This document shows, piece by piece, positions 9,166 to 19,800 of a DNA stretch of 41,684 bases; positions within the stretch are counted from its first letter, which is position 1, and the number at the start of each line of letters is the position of its first letter. A model generated the notes under the pieces. The model made no database searches. It was not told the origin of the DNA and saw only the letters and a program-made list of their open reading frames with translations. The DNA lies in NCBI GenBank assembly GCA_023260395.1, contig JALQVI010000007.1, positions 1 to 41,684 of the forward strand, written 5' to 3'. The DNA is from Candidatus Nanopelagicales bacterium. GTDB taxonomy: Bacteria; Actinomycetota; Actinomycetes; S36-B12; UBA5976. Position numbers and translations under genes: made by a program.

Positions 9166-9200
9166 GGCCTGGCGTGGGACTTAAATCCCAACACCAGGCC
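9166..9200 (-). terminator. Intercistronic stem-loop, probable partial terminator
   Basis: GGCCTGG (9166-9172) pairs with CCAGGCC (9194-9200), and inside it TGGGA pairs with TCCCA across a small asymmetric bulge. On the minus strand it is followed by TTCTTCT. It lies between the solute-binding-protein gene and the permeases. In sugar ABC operons such structures give high binding-protein and low permease levels by partial termination or by protecting the 3' end of the first cistron; that role here is inferred. Confidence 0.7.
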
Positions 9201-9238
9201 CCCATTCTTTGCTACTGAGTTAACTCAGCGCGGATGCC

Positions 9239-10561
9239 TTACGGCTTGTTCTGCTCGTAGAAGTCGCCAAGCGTCTTCAAGTAGGCAGCAGTGTCGCCAT
9301 CAGATAGCAACTTGGTGCCTGCAGCGAGCTGAGTTTCGTAGTAACCAGGAACTGGCCAGTCTGGGTACATACCGAGCTGGTTGTTCTTAACAATGTTGTC
9401 GAATACTGCGTACGACTTCACGGTTACTTCATTGGTCAGAGCTGACTGATCAGCAAGCAGTGGAAGACCACCGTTGTTGCCGAGCATGTTCTGGTACTTG
9501 GTGCTAAGAATCATGTCGATGAATTCTGCAGCAAGATCCTTCTGCTTTGACTTTGATGGGATAACCAAAAGGTTGCCAGCTGAGCCAACTGAGAGGTTGC
9601 CAGGGTTCTGGAACTTGCCCCACTTGAACTTAGTTGTTGACTTTTGGATGCCGTCATCGAGCCAGGTTCCACCGAGGATCAGTGGGTTCTTGCCTGATTC
9701 GAAGTCAGCTACAGCGGTGTCAGCCTTGATACCGGAGACCTTGGCTGGGAAGTATCCCTTTGCCTTCCAGTCTGCGATCTTGGCAGCAGCTGCGCCCCAT
9801 TCCTTGCTTGCAGCAGAGAAATCAACTGGGTTCTCGAAGAACTGGAAGTCGTTAACCCACTGCTGATCTGCATTCACAAGAGCAAGTGCGTAAGCAAGGT
9901 GAACGATCTGGTAGTCGCCGCCGCCAAGTGCCATTGTCTGGCCCTTTGCCTTAAGCGCTGCTAGAAGTGCATCTAGTTCTGCTGGTGTTGTAGGAGCCTT
10001 GAGGCCTTCCTTGGTGAAGTAATCCTGGTTGTAGAACCATGAAACATATTCACCGTAGGTTGATAGACCGTAGATTGAACCCTTACCCATGAGACCGTCG
10101 GTGTAACGACCGTATAGAAGAGCTGATTCTGGAAGCTTGGTGTCCCAGCCGTACTTCTTTGCGTAGTCATCAAGGTTGGTCAATAGGCCAGCCTGTGAAG
10201 CAGAACCTGCGGTTGCATTTCCCTTGTTCCATTCAGCCAAGTCAGGTGCCTGATCTGAATCGAGGATTGCGTTACCAGCCTTCTGGATCTGGTCCCAGGT
10301 CTTGAGTTCAAACTTAACTGTGACCTTTGGGTACTTTGCCTTGAGTTCGTCAAGAGCAGCTGCCCACGTTGTAGCCATAGCTGTGTCTTTTTCGTACCAC
10401 CAGACTTTGAAATCGCCTGTTGGTTCTGCGTTTGCAGTTGCCGAAGCAGTGTCGCTCGATGAGCCACCACAACCGGCAAGTGCCAAGGCAGCAGCTGCAG
10501 CCAGTGCGGCTACCTTTGCTACCTTCGAGGCCTTGCGGCCCTTGATTGATTCGTTTCTCAA
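9239..10561 (-). CDS. Carbohydrate ABC transporter solute-binding lipoprotein
   Basis: A 440-residue family 1 extracellular sugar-binding protein and the receptor of the operon's importer. A basic N-terminus (to Lys16) is followed by a hydrophobic Ala-rich stretch and the lipobox LAGC with the lipidated Cys31, then a Ser/Gly/Thr tether. The mature part begins with the typical strand DFKVWWYEKDT and includes DQAPDLAEWN and a C-terminal YYETQLAAG segment common to the MalE/AglE-like group. It starts with TTG at 10561, preceded by AAAGGTAGG; there is no nearby ATG in frame at a better place. It is the first gene of the operon; two dyads lie upstream. Confidence 0.93.
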   Translation of the reverse strand: MRNESIKGRKASKVAKVAALAAAAALALAGCGGSSSDTASATANAEPTGDFKVWWYEKDTAMATTWAAALDELKAKYPKVTVKFELKTWDQIQKAGNAILDSDQAPDLAEWNKGNATAGSASQAGLLTNLDDYAKKYGWDTKLPESALLYGRYTDGLMGKGSIYGLSTYGEYVSWFYNQDYFTKEGLKAPTTPAELDALLAALKAKGQTMALGGGDYQIVHLAYALALVNADQQWVNDFQFFENPVDFSAASKEWGAAAAKIADWKAKGYFPAKVSGIKADTAVADFESGKNPLILGGTWLDDGIQKSTTKFKWGKFQNPGNLSVGSAGNLLVIPSKSKQKDLAAEFIDMILSTKYQNMLGNNGGLPLLADQSALTNEVTVKSYAVFDNIVKNNQLGMYPDWPVPGYYETQLAAGTKLLSDGDTAAYLKTLGDFYEQNKP

Positions 10562-10622
10562 GGTTGCCTACCTTTCGTTGTTGTCCCAAATTTGAGACCA
10601 AGCACTTGAGTACTCTTGGTTA

Positions 10623-10651
10623 CTTACTGGCTCTAATTAGTCGCCAGTAAG
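10623..10651. promoter_or_regulatory. 9-bp inverted repeat upstream of the sugar operon
   Basis: CTTACTGGC (10623-10631) and GCCAGTAAG (10643-10651) are perfect inverted repeats separated by 11 bases, which themselves contain most of the palindrome CTAATTAG (10633-10640). The repeat is about 62 bp upstream of the TTG start of the solute-binding protein. It could be an operator for a sugar-responsive repressor or an mRNA leader hairpin. Confidence 0.5.
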
Positions 10652-10689
10652 CGCCGCTTGAGCTTGTGAAAAACATAAACCCGAGGATA

Positions 10690-10718
10690 ACTGTAAGGAT
10701 ATGCAACGCGGTTACAGT
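10690..10718. promoter_or_regulatory. 7-bp inverted repeat upstream of the sugar operon
   Basis: ACTGTAA (10690-10696) and TTACAGT (10712-10718) flank a 15-base spacer. With the repeat at 10623-10651 it forms a pair of dyads in the 250-bp region between the giant gene and the sugar operon. No convincing -35/-10 pair was found nearby, so its role is open. Confidence 0.4.
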
Positions 10719-10811
10719 CGCATAACGCTTATTTTTAAGGGTTTTTAGAGATTTCCAACCGCCAATTAGAGGCCGTTTCAGCCTTGTTACATGGGTTGTT
10801 TCAGGGCAGTT

Positions 10812-13800
10812 CTAAGGCAATGAATTAGCCCGGCGGTACCAATACTCTTCATTTTCAGTGGCGTAGTACTTATCGGGGTTGGTTGAACCCAATGCTGGCG
10901 CTGGACCATCGTAGGCAAAGCAGAATTGCGAAGAACGATGCCTGGTCTCATGCGGTGCGCGCCAACGTTCAGCGTTCCACCATTTCAAATTACGCTTTGA
11001 GGTATCGCCAGCAACGCTCGAGGCATAACAGTTGTTTGTGGTAGCGATTGACCAATCTTCAGGGTCATAAGGTCCGCGACCTTGGAAAGCTACTGTCGAC
11101 TTTTGCGTAGAGACAATCGCATTGGCATCGTTGAGTAAATCAACTCGAACATATGCTGCTTGTGGCGCCCATGAAACTGACTTGGGGAACATTGCCGAGA
11201 ATGTGTAGTTTCCACCTGCGACCAAAACAGACACGCCATCGACTAATCGCGAACACGTACCTGCAAGATCACACTCGGCTACCCAAGCGTCGCCACCTAA
11301 CGAGTTGCCATTTGGCGCGTCGAGCAGCGTCAATCTCAAATGCCACGCCTGCTTTTGCGCCGAAGTGAGTCCGGCAGGAATCGTCGGAGAGGCAGAGACC
11401 ACAAAGAACTGCGTGAAACGGAAGCTACGCATATCTCCATAACCAACATTCATCGATGGCTGGAAATCGGATACACCTTCACTCGCAAACTTATTTTTAA
11501 CTGCATCGAAGGCCATCTGGCGAGGTTTGTTAATGTCACCTGCCAAAGTTGCAAGCGCGCGGTCGACTGCTGTTGTTGGATCGCTGTTTGTCGCGAGTTC
11601 GCGAATGGCAAGTGATCCACGCACGACGTAGCAATCACCCTTTGCACAATTCGTGACATCTTGTTTTGCTGCATTGATGACTACTTGTCCCGTTGCAGAC
11701 TTCGCCACCATTGCAGCCTTGGTTAACAGACCCGGCTTCTTTGCGATATTGCCGGCAACCTTGCTGGACAACACAGGGATGCGCGTTCCGAATGCACGGA
11801 ATGGTCGAATCAATGCGCTCTTGGCCGCTGTGGCACTTGCTTTGGCAAGGCGGGCTGTCATGTTCAAAGTGGAAACGGTTTTCGAGGCCACGGATGGCAT
11901 CTTGGCAGCCAAACTTCGCGCCACGCGCTGAATCACGGTGGTGACAATTTTACGGCCAACCTTGGCAACTGCTTGTTGGCTTCGGCCGCCCACCGAACCG
12001 ATGATTTCCATCGCAACCTGCAACGTCCACCGCACAACTGAAGAAAGAATTCCAGCTGCGTCGGAACTCATTCCACTGCTTTCGAGCAATTCTTGGAAAC
12101 TTAGCTGGAATGCTTTCCAGTCATCGATATCGGACACGTCAACATCATCGGGATAGCCGCCTGTGTAACGCGTAGCAATATTTAAGTTTGTGCTGCCAGT
12201 GTTCGCGGCGTCGGTTCCGATTGGAATGTCTTCTTTGGATCCATCTCCCCATTCACTTCGAACATCTACATAGAACTTCGTTTGTCCGTCAAAGAATTCA
12301 GCTGGAGACAGTCCACCCATAAACGATGTGAGGTCAGTATTAACGAGCAACGTGTGTTGAGCGCTAGTGCCGGACTTTGTTCCATCGGCGGTATTGATGC
12401 ACACACCATCGAGCGTGCAGTCTGCAACGGTTTTTGCCTCAGTCCATCCGGGTCGATAGAGGCCGATGTTGATCGTGACGCCAGCATCAGTGTGACCGGC
12501 AATGCGCTTAGGTAGCGAAGGCCAACGCGGCTCCACTTCGATGCCAACTTTGCTCGTGCCTTGTTCGCGATTAACTTTGGCGCCAACCGAAGCGGGCCAG
12601 CCTTCAACAATGAGGTCTAGGTACTTTGTATCAACAACGCGCGAACCTGGAACATTACGAGGTTCAGTTCGTCGATTGACTCGAATTGTGTAGTTGCCTG
12701 CAGCGATTGGTGTGTAGTCCGGTGAATCAAAAGTTTGGAACACCTGCTGGAAACACCATTCCGTTGTTGGGCAATCGGGTCCACCGTAATAACCATTGAC
12801 GTCGTTACGACCCCATGCACGTACGGCTGAATCTCTGCCGTAATTACGTGACCACGGATCCATGATCGTTGTGTTATCTCCGGAACCAAAGTTGGTGTAG
12901 AAGTTCCACATGTCTTGTTCACGAGTATTTTCAATTGGCGCTGCTTCACCCATAACTGGGATTTCATCAAAATCAACGCTCGAGCCCATCGTGGTGCGGT
13001 TGTCATAACTTGGATTAACCCGATAAATACTTGCCGAGCCTCGCAAAATGACACTCTGTCCTTCACGAACAGTGACTGAATCTCCGGGATCTACGGTCGA
13101 ATAGAGCGGAATCATCGGATCGTAAAGGTTCTTGCAAGGGCCATCCTGTCCCAAATTATTTTGGAACTCACACTCGTATTCATCGGTATTGGTAGTTATC
13201 GAACCAACTGTGTATTTGAGATCTACAGCACCGGTTCCACCAACGGCAACACTGTTACCGGACGTATCGTGGTTTGCATCCGCGGGAACGTAATTGGCGT
13301 AAACAGTCCAGTTACCAGCGCCAACAAATGTTGTTGTATTCCAAGTCGTGGGAGTAGCCGAAACAAATGTTGGTGACACGACACCCGGACCAACTTCGCG
13401 AGTAACTGAACCAGTTACCAAATTCGTAAGCAAATGTGATCGTGTACCGCAGTCATACACATTCCATGCCGACGGACAGGTAATTCTGGTGCCATACGTT
13501 GGGATGGCAGTTTCAGATCCCACATCTATCGAGCCGGTCTTGAGGTCATCTGGAGTACCAGCTGGCCAAATCACACTTGTTGTAAATTGCGGATATGTAT
13601 CACGAGTCAACGTCGATGCCAATCCGGTAATACTGACTGTCGGATGTAAAGGAGCTCGGTAATAGGCCAGATCCCATGAATAGTCTTCGTTGGTCACACT
13701 CGAAATAAAGTGCGCACGCAATGTGCCACGTTGGTTTCGCAAGTTGCTGCCAGGAATCGCAATGGAGCCTGAACAGGTTGGTGCGCACGATACGGCACTC

Positions 13801-16800
13801 GTCTGCGTGATTCCATCAATTGACAGTCGCCCTTGTAATCCGGCAGCACCAACCGACATGTTGGCAGTTGCATCCAAACCGTACATGCCATCGGTCAGTG
13901 CACCTGAAACCGAAACTGGATTCGGTTCAACCGCGAATGAAATTGGCAAATCAACGGGATCATCCGCAGCATTTGTTCCGACATAACGCAGAACTGCATC
14001 AATGCGTCCAGCTTGTGTCGGTGTGAACGACAGCGCAGCTTGGCCATCGGCTTTGTACCAGTCACGTGGGAACGTTGTCGCTGCTGTCGCCAGTGGATGC
14101 GCAGCATCAATCACACCATTGACTTTGCGAAGAAGCTGAACTGAGCCATCGGCATTACGTTCACCTAAATAGGTATCGCCCAATTTATTTGGAGTGTTGA
14201 GATCAAGATTGACGCGCGTCACTTGATTCACAGACGTTTGTCGATCCGCAGATGACACCGACATCTGGACCGGGCGTCGACTGAATGTAGAAACCCACGG
14301 CATGCGATACGTAAAGCCACCGTATTCTTCTTCGCCTGGCCATTTAATGACGAAACGATATTGACCTGGCGTCATTTTTCCTGTGTCGAGATAGAAACAT
14401 TTCACATTGCTCGACGTGTAGGTAATTTGATCTTCGGCAATTGGTGTATCGCTTCCTTCGACGTACAACTTTGGCTTGTTGAAATACCACCAGTATTGCG
14501 GCTTTAAGAAGGCGCACGCAGTGACCGTTAGACCTTTTGCAGCATCGATTGGCTTGTCTTTGTATTTCCAGTTTCCCCAGCTAAGTGCAACAGCTGTATT
14601 CAGCTTTGGTCGAGTCACTTGCAGCGTTTTTGTTACTGATTGTTCAAGCGGCGAATCAGGTTGATATGTGACCGAGACGGGAACAACTGTGTCAGGTGCG
14701 CCTTGCGAGATGTAAAAACGGTGGAACCCATTAGTAGTGATTCCTGCAGCATCCCAACCAAAATTCACGGCATTGGGGTTAAAGTTTCCACGCGTGCCAT
14801 CCGGTGCCGACAAAGTGCCCCGACCACCCGCTTGGCCCGTGACAACAATGTCGACATAAGCAACAGTTTGTCCGCATTCATAAATTTCATTCGTTGAGGG
14901 AACGATGCAGCCTTGATGCAAAATTGACGTTCCTGTCGTCAAGGTCATGGTTGGCGCAACGGGTTCGGCCAAATTCGTCAACGCTATGGGCGCCGACTCT
15001 GTGACGTTGCCGGCTTGGTCTGCCTGAACAAGCTTGACGGTCCAGTCGCCTGCGCTTGGCAGTTTGTACGACCAACCAGGCTTTGCGCCGCTGTCGGTAT
15101 TGATTAGACTCATTGTCGCACTTGCTGAAACATCGGGTGCGCTTGCGAGATTCGACCCACTGCGCCACGCCTTGACCGTCACCGCATTAAGGTCACCTTC
15201 ATCATTAGCGCGCAATCCGCGAAGCAAGGTCGAGGACGAACTCGTAAGTGTCGGGGCCACTGGTGCAGTGCCGTCAACGATGAATGTGATTGGCAAAGAC
15301 GTGCCAACTCGACTTTGTGAATCACCTTGCGTCACCGTCGCGGTCCACGTCCCGGTCCAACTTTGTCCTGCAGGGAGCGCGGCATCCATAAGGCCCTGTG
15401 TGGTCCAAGTACCTTGAACGTTGTCGGCCTGAATCGAAATTGGTGCGTCTGTCGTGACACTCGAGCCACGCCACAGTTTCACTACTACGAAGTTGTTGCT
15501 GACAGTGTCCGTCGATGCCACGCCTGTTAGAACAAATGATGGGTTAACGCGGGAAGCACGGCCCGGAGAACTAATCGCAGGATCTGGAGAGAGTGGATTA
15601 AAGACACCAGTAAACGAGCCTGCTGGGCCAGCAATTTTGCCTACAGTTGGCGCGGCCAAGAAACAATCTGCTCCAGTAGCACACGTTGTATTGGTCCAAC
15701 TTGGCAATGAACTCGTCATCGTGACGGTCCAAGTGTTGTTTGGGAAAGCTGCGTTATTTACCAACGTCGTACAGCTCCACACGCCCCCCGAAACTGTGAT
15801 GGAAGCGATTGGACATGAGCCAGTGATTGCAGGTCCAGTTGAGTTTTTCCAACCGATCGCCGTGATACTTCCACGAGTTGGCGCGCTGCCTGAGGTTGTC
15901 ACTTCAATTTTTCCAGCAGTTGCAGATGGCTTTACAGCAAATGAAGTCAACGTGGCAGCAGTTTGAATGGTTAGTGATTGTGATGGCGAAGTACCAACGC
16001 GCATAGCTGCATCACGCTGTTGTACTGCGATAGTTACTGGTCCTTCTGGAAGTCCTGCTGGCAATGGCAACGACCACGTTCCATTGGTGATCGTTGCTGG
16101 AACTGTGAGTACTTGCTGACCAGCAACACTGACTTGAACTCGAACACTCGTGTTGTCAAGCGGCAACGTACCTGCCGTGCCGGACAAAGTGACTGCGGAA
16201 ACATCTCGGACGACACCGTTGTCTGCTCCCTGCACGCTCAATGTTGGAGCGGGAGTCGTGAAGTCGCGCACCCAGCTAATAGGAGCTGAGACAACGGGAG
16301 CAGCAACACCATCTGACACTTCAAGAGTGGCTTGATAACGACCTTCACTCAGACCGTTCAGTGAAATTGAGCCCGAACCACCTGATGTGTTGGTGACTTG
16401 CTGTGACCACACAGGCGAATCATTCGTTAAGTTGGCGCCAGCAGCCCACACCTTGAGCAGTAACGTTGCCGGACGTTCAGCAACTGGGTGACGCCAGGTC
16501 CATGTGACATCGCCTTCGGGTTGCGCCGGAGCTACAACTACCGGCTTGGCGAACGTCGTGTCGTCTGCCACAACTCGATATAACAATTTGTCATTGCTTG
16601 TTTGATAGTCAGAAACGCCAACGCCAATTGAATCCGACTGCTTAACAGACTGAATCTGCCAGCGGCCATTCAAATTCGTCAACGGCAATTCCCATTTGCC
16701 ATCAGTGCTGACGTTGACGGTAACGGTTTTAGTGGTTGGACTACTCGTAAGGCTTTGAAGTGAAACATCGACCTTTCGGACGTCACGAAGTCCCATGCTG

Positions 16801-19800
16801 GCAGTGCCGCTGACTTTGGCCTGCCAATTGATGGCATCAGCAGTTTGACTTGGTGGATCGACCGTTGGCGTTGGGACCGTGGCATCAACACTGAGCAACG
16901 GGCTATCAACTGCGGCTTGGTTGCCAGCTATGTCGGACACATAGACCGTTGCGCCAAAGTCGCCGTCATCAAGCGGCAACGTCCAACTACCGTTTGCCCC
17001 TGCAACAGCCGTGACAGTGTTAGTTGAAATACCGTTACGAATGTCTGCAGTCGGGGTGCCTGTTCCGTTCTTGACCACGAATGATGGGGCACGACATGGG
17101 TTGCACGCGTTAAAGGTCACAGTCGGAGCCGTACGATCAACGATCACATTGGCTACTTGCTTTTGGGTTTGACTCGTCAAATAGCCGCGTTGGGTCGCAG
17201 TAATCACCCAGGTGCCTTCGGCCCCCAGTGGCACGCTTGTCGACCAAGTGCCGTCGTCGTTAACACTGGCAACTGCAGTCTTAGTTTCAGCAGTGCCTCG
17301 AGTTGCTACGACTGAAACGGAATCAGCATCTGTCAATCGAATGCCGGCCGTACCGGATACTTGAATGCTCGTAGCACGTGTTTGAACGCCAGCTGTCGGA
17401 GCTGTAATCGAAAGTGCTGGAGGTGCAGTGATGACAGTGAATGACGTTGTGGTTTGTCCAACATCGCCAAAGATGCCTTTTTGAGTTACGGTCGCATCCC
17501 ATAAACCGTCCTGCAACTCGATTGCCGCAGCAGTCCACTTACCTTTACTTACGACTGCCTCTTTAATGACAGTGCCGACTTTGACCGTGACAGTTGCCTC
17601 GACCAAAGGATCAGTGGAAGCAGTTCCCGAATACACAACGCCAGCTTTTGTCATCGTTGCCGATGCGGTCACTGTTGGCACAACTCGGCCAACAGTGATT
17701 TCAGGAACGGAAAATTCGGTCGTATTTCCTGCAACATCAGTTTGGGTGATTTTTGGTGAGTATGGACCCGGTGCAAGCGTAATGGTCTTGGACCACTGAC
17801 CATTTGAATCGACATTGACTGTGACATCGGCACCGGCCTGCGAAATTAAAACGGTCTTAATGTCGTTAGCTGCAATGCCAGCCGTACCGCTCAATGTCAG
17901 CGTTGTCCGGGTTGCCGTAGCCGTTGCGGTGACAGTTGGCGCCTTGGTGTCAAAAGTAATGTTGCGCGTTGCAGTACCTGAATGACCGGCATCATCTTTT
18001 TGCGTCACTCGGAATGTGTAGTCACCATCAGACAAACTTGAAAGGTCTGCAGACCAGTTACCGCCAGTCACTGCCCCTTGTGTTGTTCGCAATTTCTCCT
18101 GACCCTGCATCACATCGAGAGTTATCGCGGCGAGGTCGCCCAAGTCCGTGGCGGCGCTTCCAAAGAAGCGAGGATCTTTCGTGACGTTAATTTCGACACC
18201 CGTTGAATCCACCTTTGGTGCTGAAATTGTTGGCACAGGTGACCTGCGATCAATTCGCACATTCGCAGTCACAGGTATCGAGGTTGGCGAATTGCCACCA
18301 ACCGCAACTCCTTGGGCATAGACCGATAACGTCGATACGCCATCGTCGCCAACTGGGAACGACGTACTCCACGAACCAGCGGAAACTGCAAGCGTTCGTG
18401 CTGCCACTTGAGTACCTCGGCCATACGTCACCACGACATTTGGTGCCCCGGACTTGCCTGAGACTTCCACTGTGTCTCCAGTGATCAAAGCATCAGCAGA
18501 TGGCGTGAGTAACTTTGGCGAGGCAGGTCGGCCAATGAGATCTGCACTAGCTGGCATTGCGAAATCTGTTCCGGCCGAATCTTTGAGATAAACCTTGATA
18601 GTGGCGGCATCCCCTTCACCAATGCCCATCGCCTGTAAATCTGTCCACTGAAGTATCAAAGACTGAGTTTGATTCGCTACATTGCGCGAACCTACTACCC
18701 GATTATTTACAACTGCATCGATGTGCCATGACGCTGTGGTTTGCCCACTTGCCAAACTAATTGCAATCTTTGGGAGATTATTTTCGACAGTTGAAGTAAC
18801 TGTCGGCAACTGAACTGCGGCCGAAACGACAGTCGTCGGGGTTCCCGCAATTCCATCAACGAGACCGACGACTGTAAACGAATCGCCACTTTGTGCTACA
18901 AGGTCGATTGAGGTGCGCGGTGCGTCGACGACCACTGACTCAAGAGTTCGCGTGTTCGTAACTCGGTAACTTTCGGGCACGCCAGTTGTTGGTGGCTCCC
19001 AGCGAACACGTGTGATTCCTTGCCCAAAATCTGCGCGTGCCTGGGTTACTGCTTCAGGCGTCCAACGAGCAACGTCCGTAGTCACACGGCGAGCTAGTGA
19101 CGGAGTGTCGCCGCTATCAACCTTTGAAGTAACACCAAGAGTTACCGCATTCGGCACAACTCCTGTCCACGAATAAACATCACCGTAATCCTGAAGGTGA
19201 CCAATAATGTTTCCTACTTGCTTCCACGAACCACCACGCATGACTTGAACGTCAAACGATGTTGGCACCAGACCGTTTCCGTGTGCTGGACCATTCCACG
19301 TTGCAGTTACTTGGCTGCCGTTTCGCGTGACCGACAGATTGCGAACTTGCTTCACCACATCTTGAGGAACCATCGTGGTCAAACTCGTAGTGACCCAACC
19401 TCCAGGAGGTTCGCCAGTTCCGTACGGGTCGTCTGTATGAACGGCGATTTTCAGCGTCGCTTCGTGGCCACCTGCGTAGTACAGCAATTCCCATGCCGGA
19501 ACGGTGTAACTCATCGAGCTTCCTGAGTTACTCCAATGCGGAAACGGCGATGATTGTCCTACCCACTCGGTCGTGATATTTCGGATTGCATAGTCGTTAC
19601 CTTGAACTTCGATGGCAACATAGGCATCGCCTTGATCGTCGATCACACGGGCACGCAAAGTTGGCTTAACGTGCGGTGTCAACGTCATCCAATTTTCCGC
19701 AACATCGTCCAAGGCGATAACACGCACGCGGTATGTCGGGGCAGAATCACCGATTGCAGTATCCGTGACGACAGTGCCGTAGCTGTCGCCGCTGACCTGA

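Noticed and set aside
10562-10811. A possible immunity gene downstream of the giant protein
   Set aside because: No start codon followed by a frame of useful length was found on the minus strand in this gap; it contains only dyads and the leader of the sugar operon.
10812-10900. LPXTG-type sorting signal at the C-terminus of the giant protein
   Set aside because: The protein ends in WYRRANSLP with no LPXTG, no hydrophobic helix and no basic tail.
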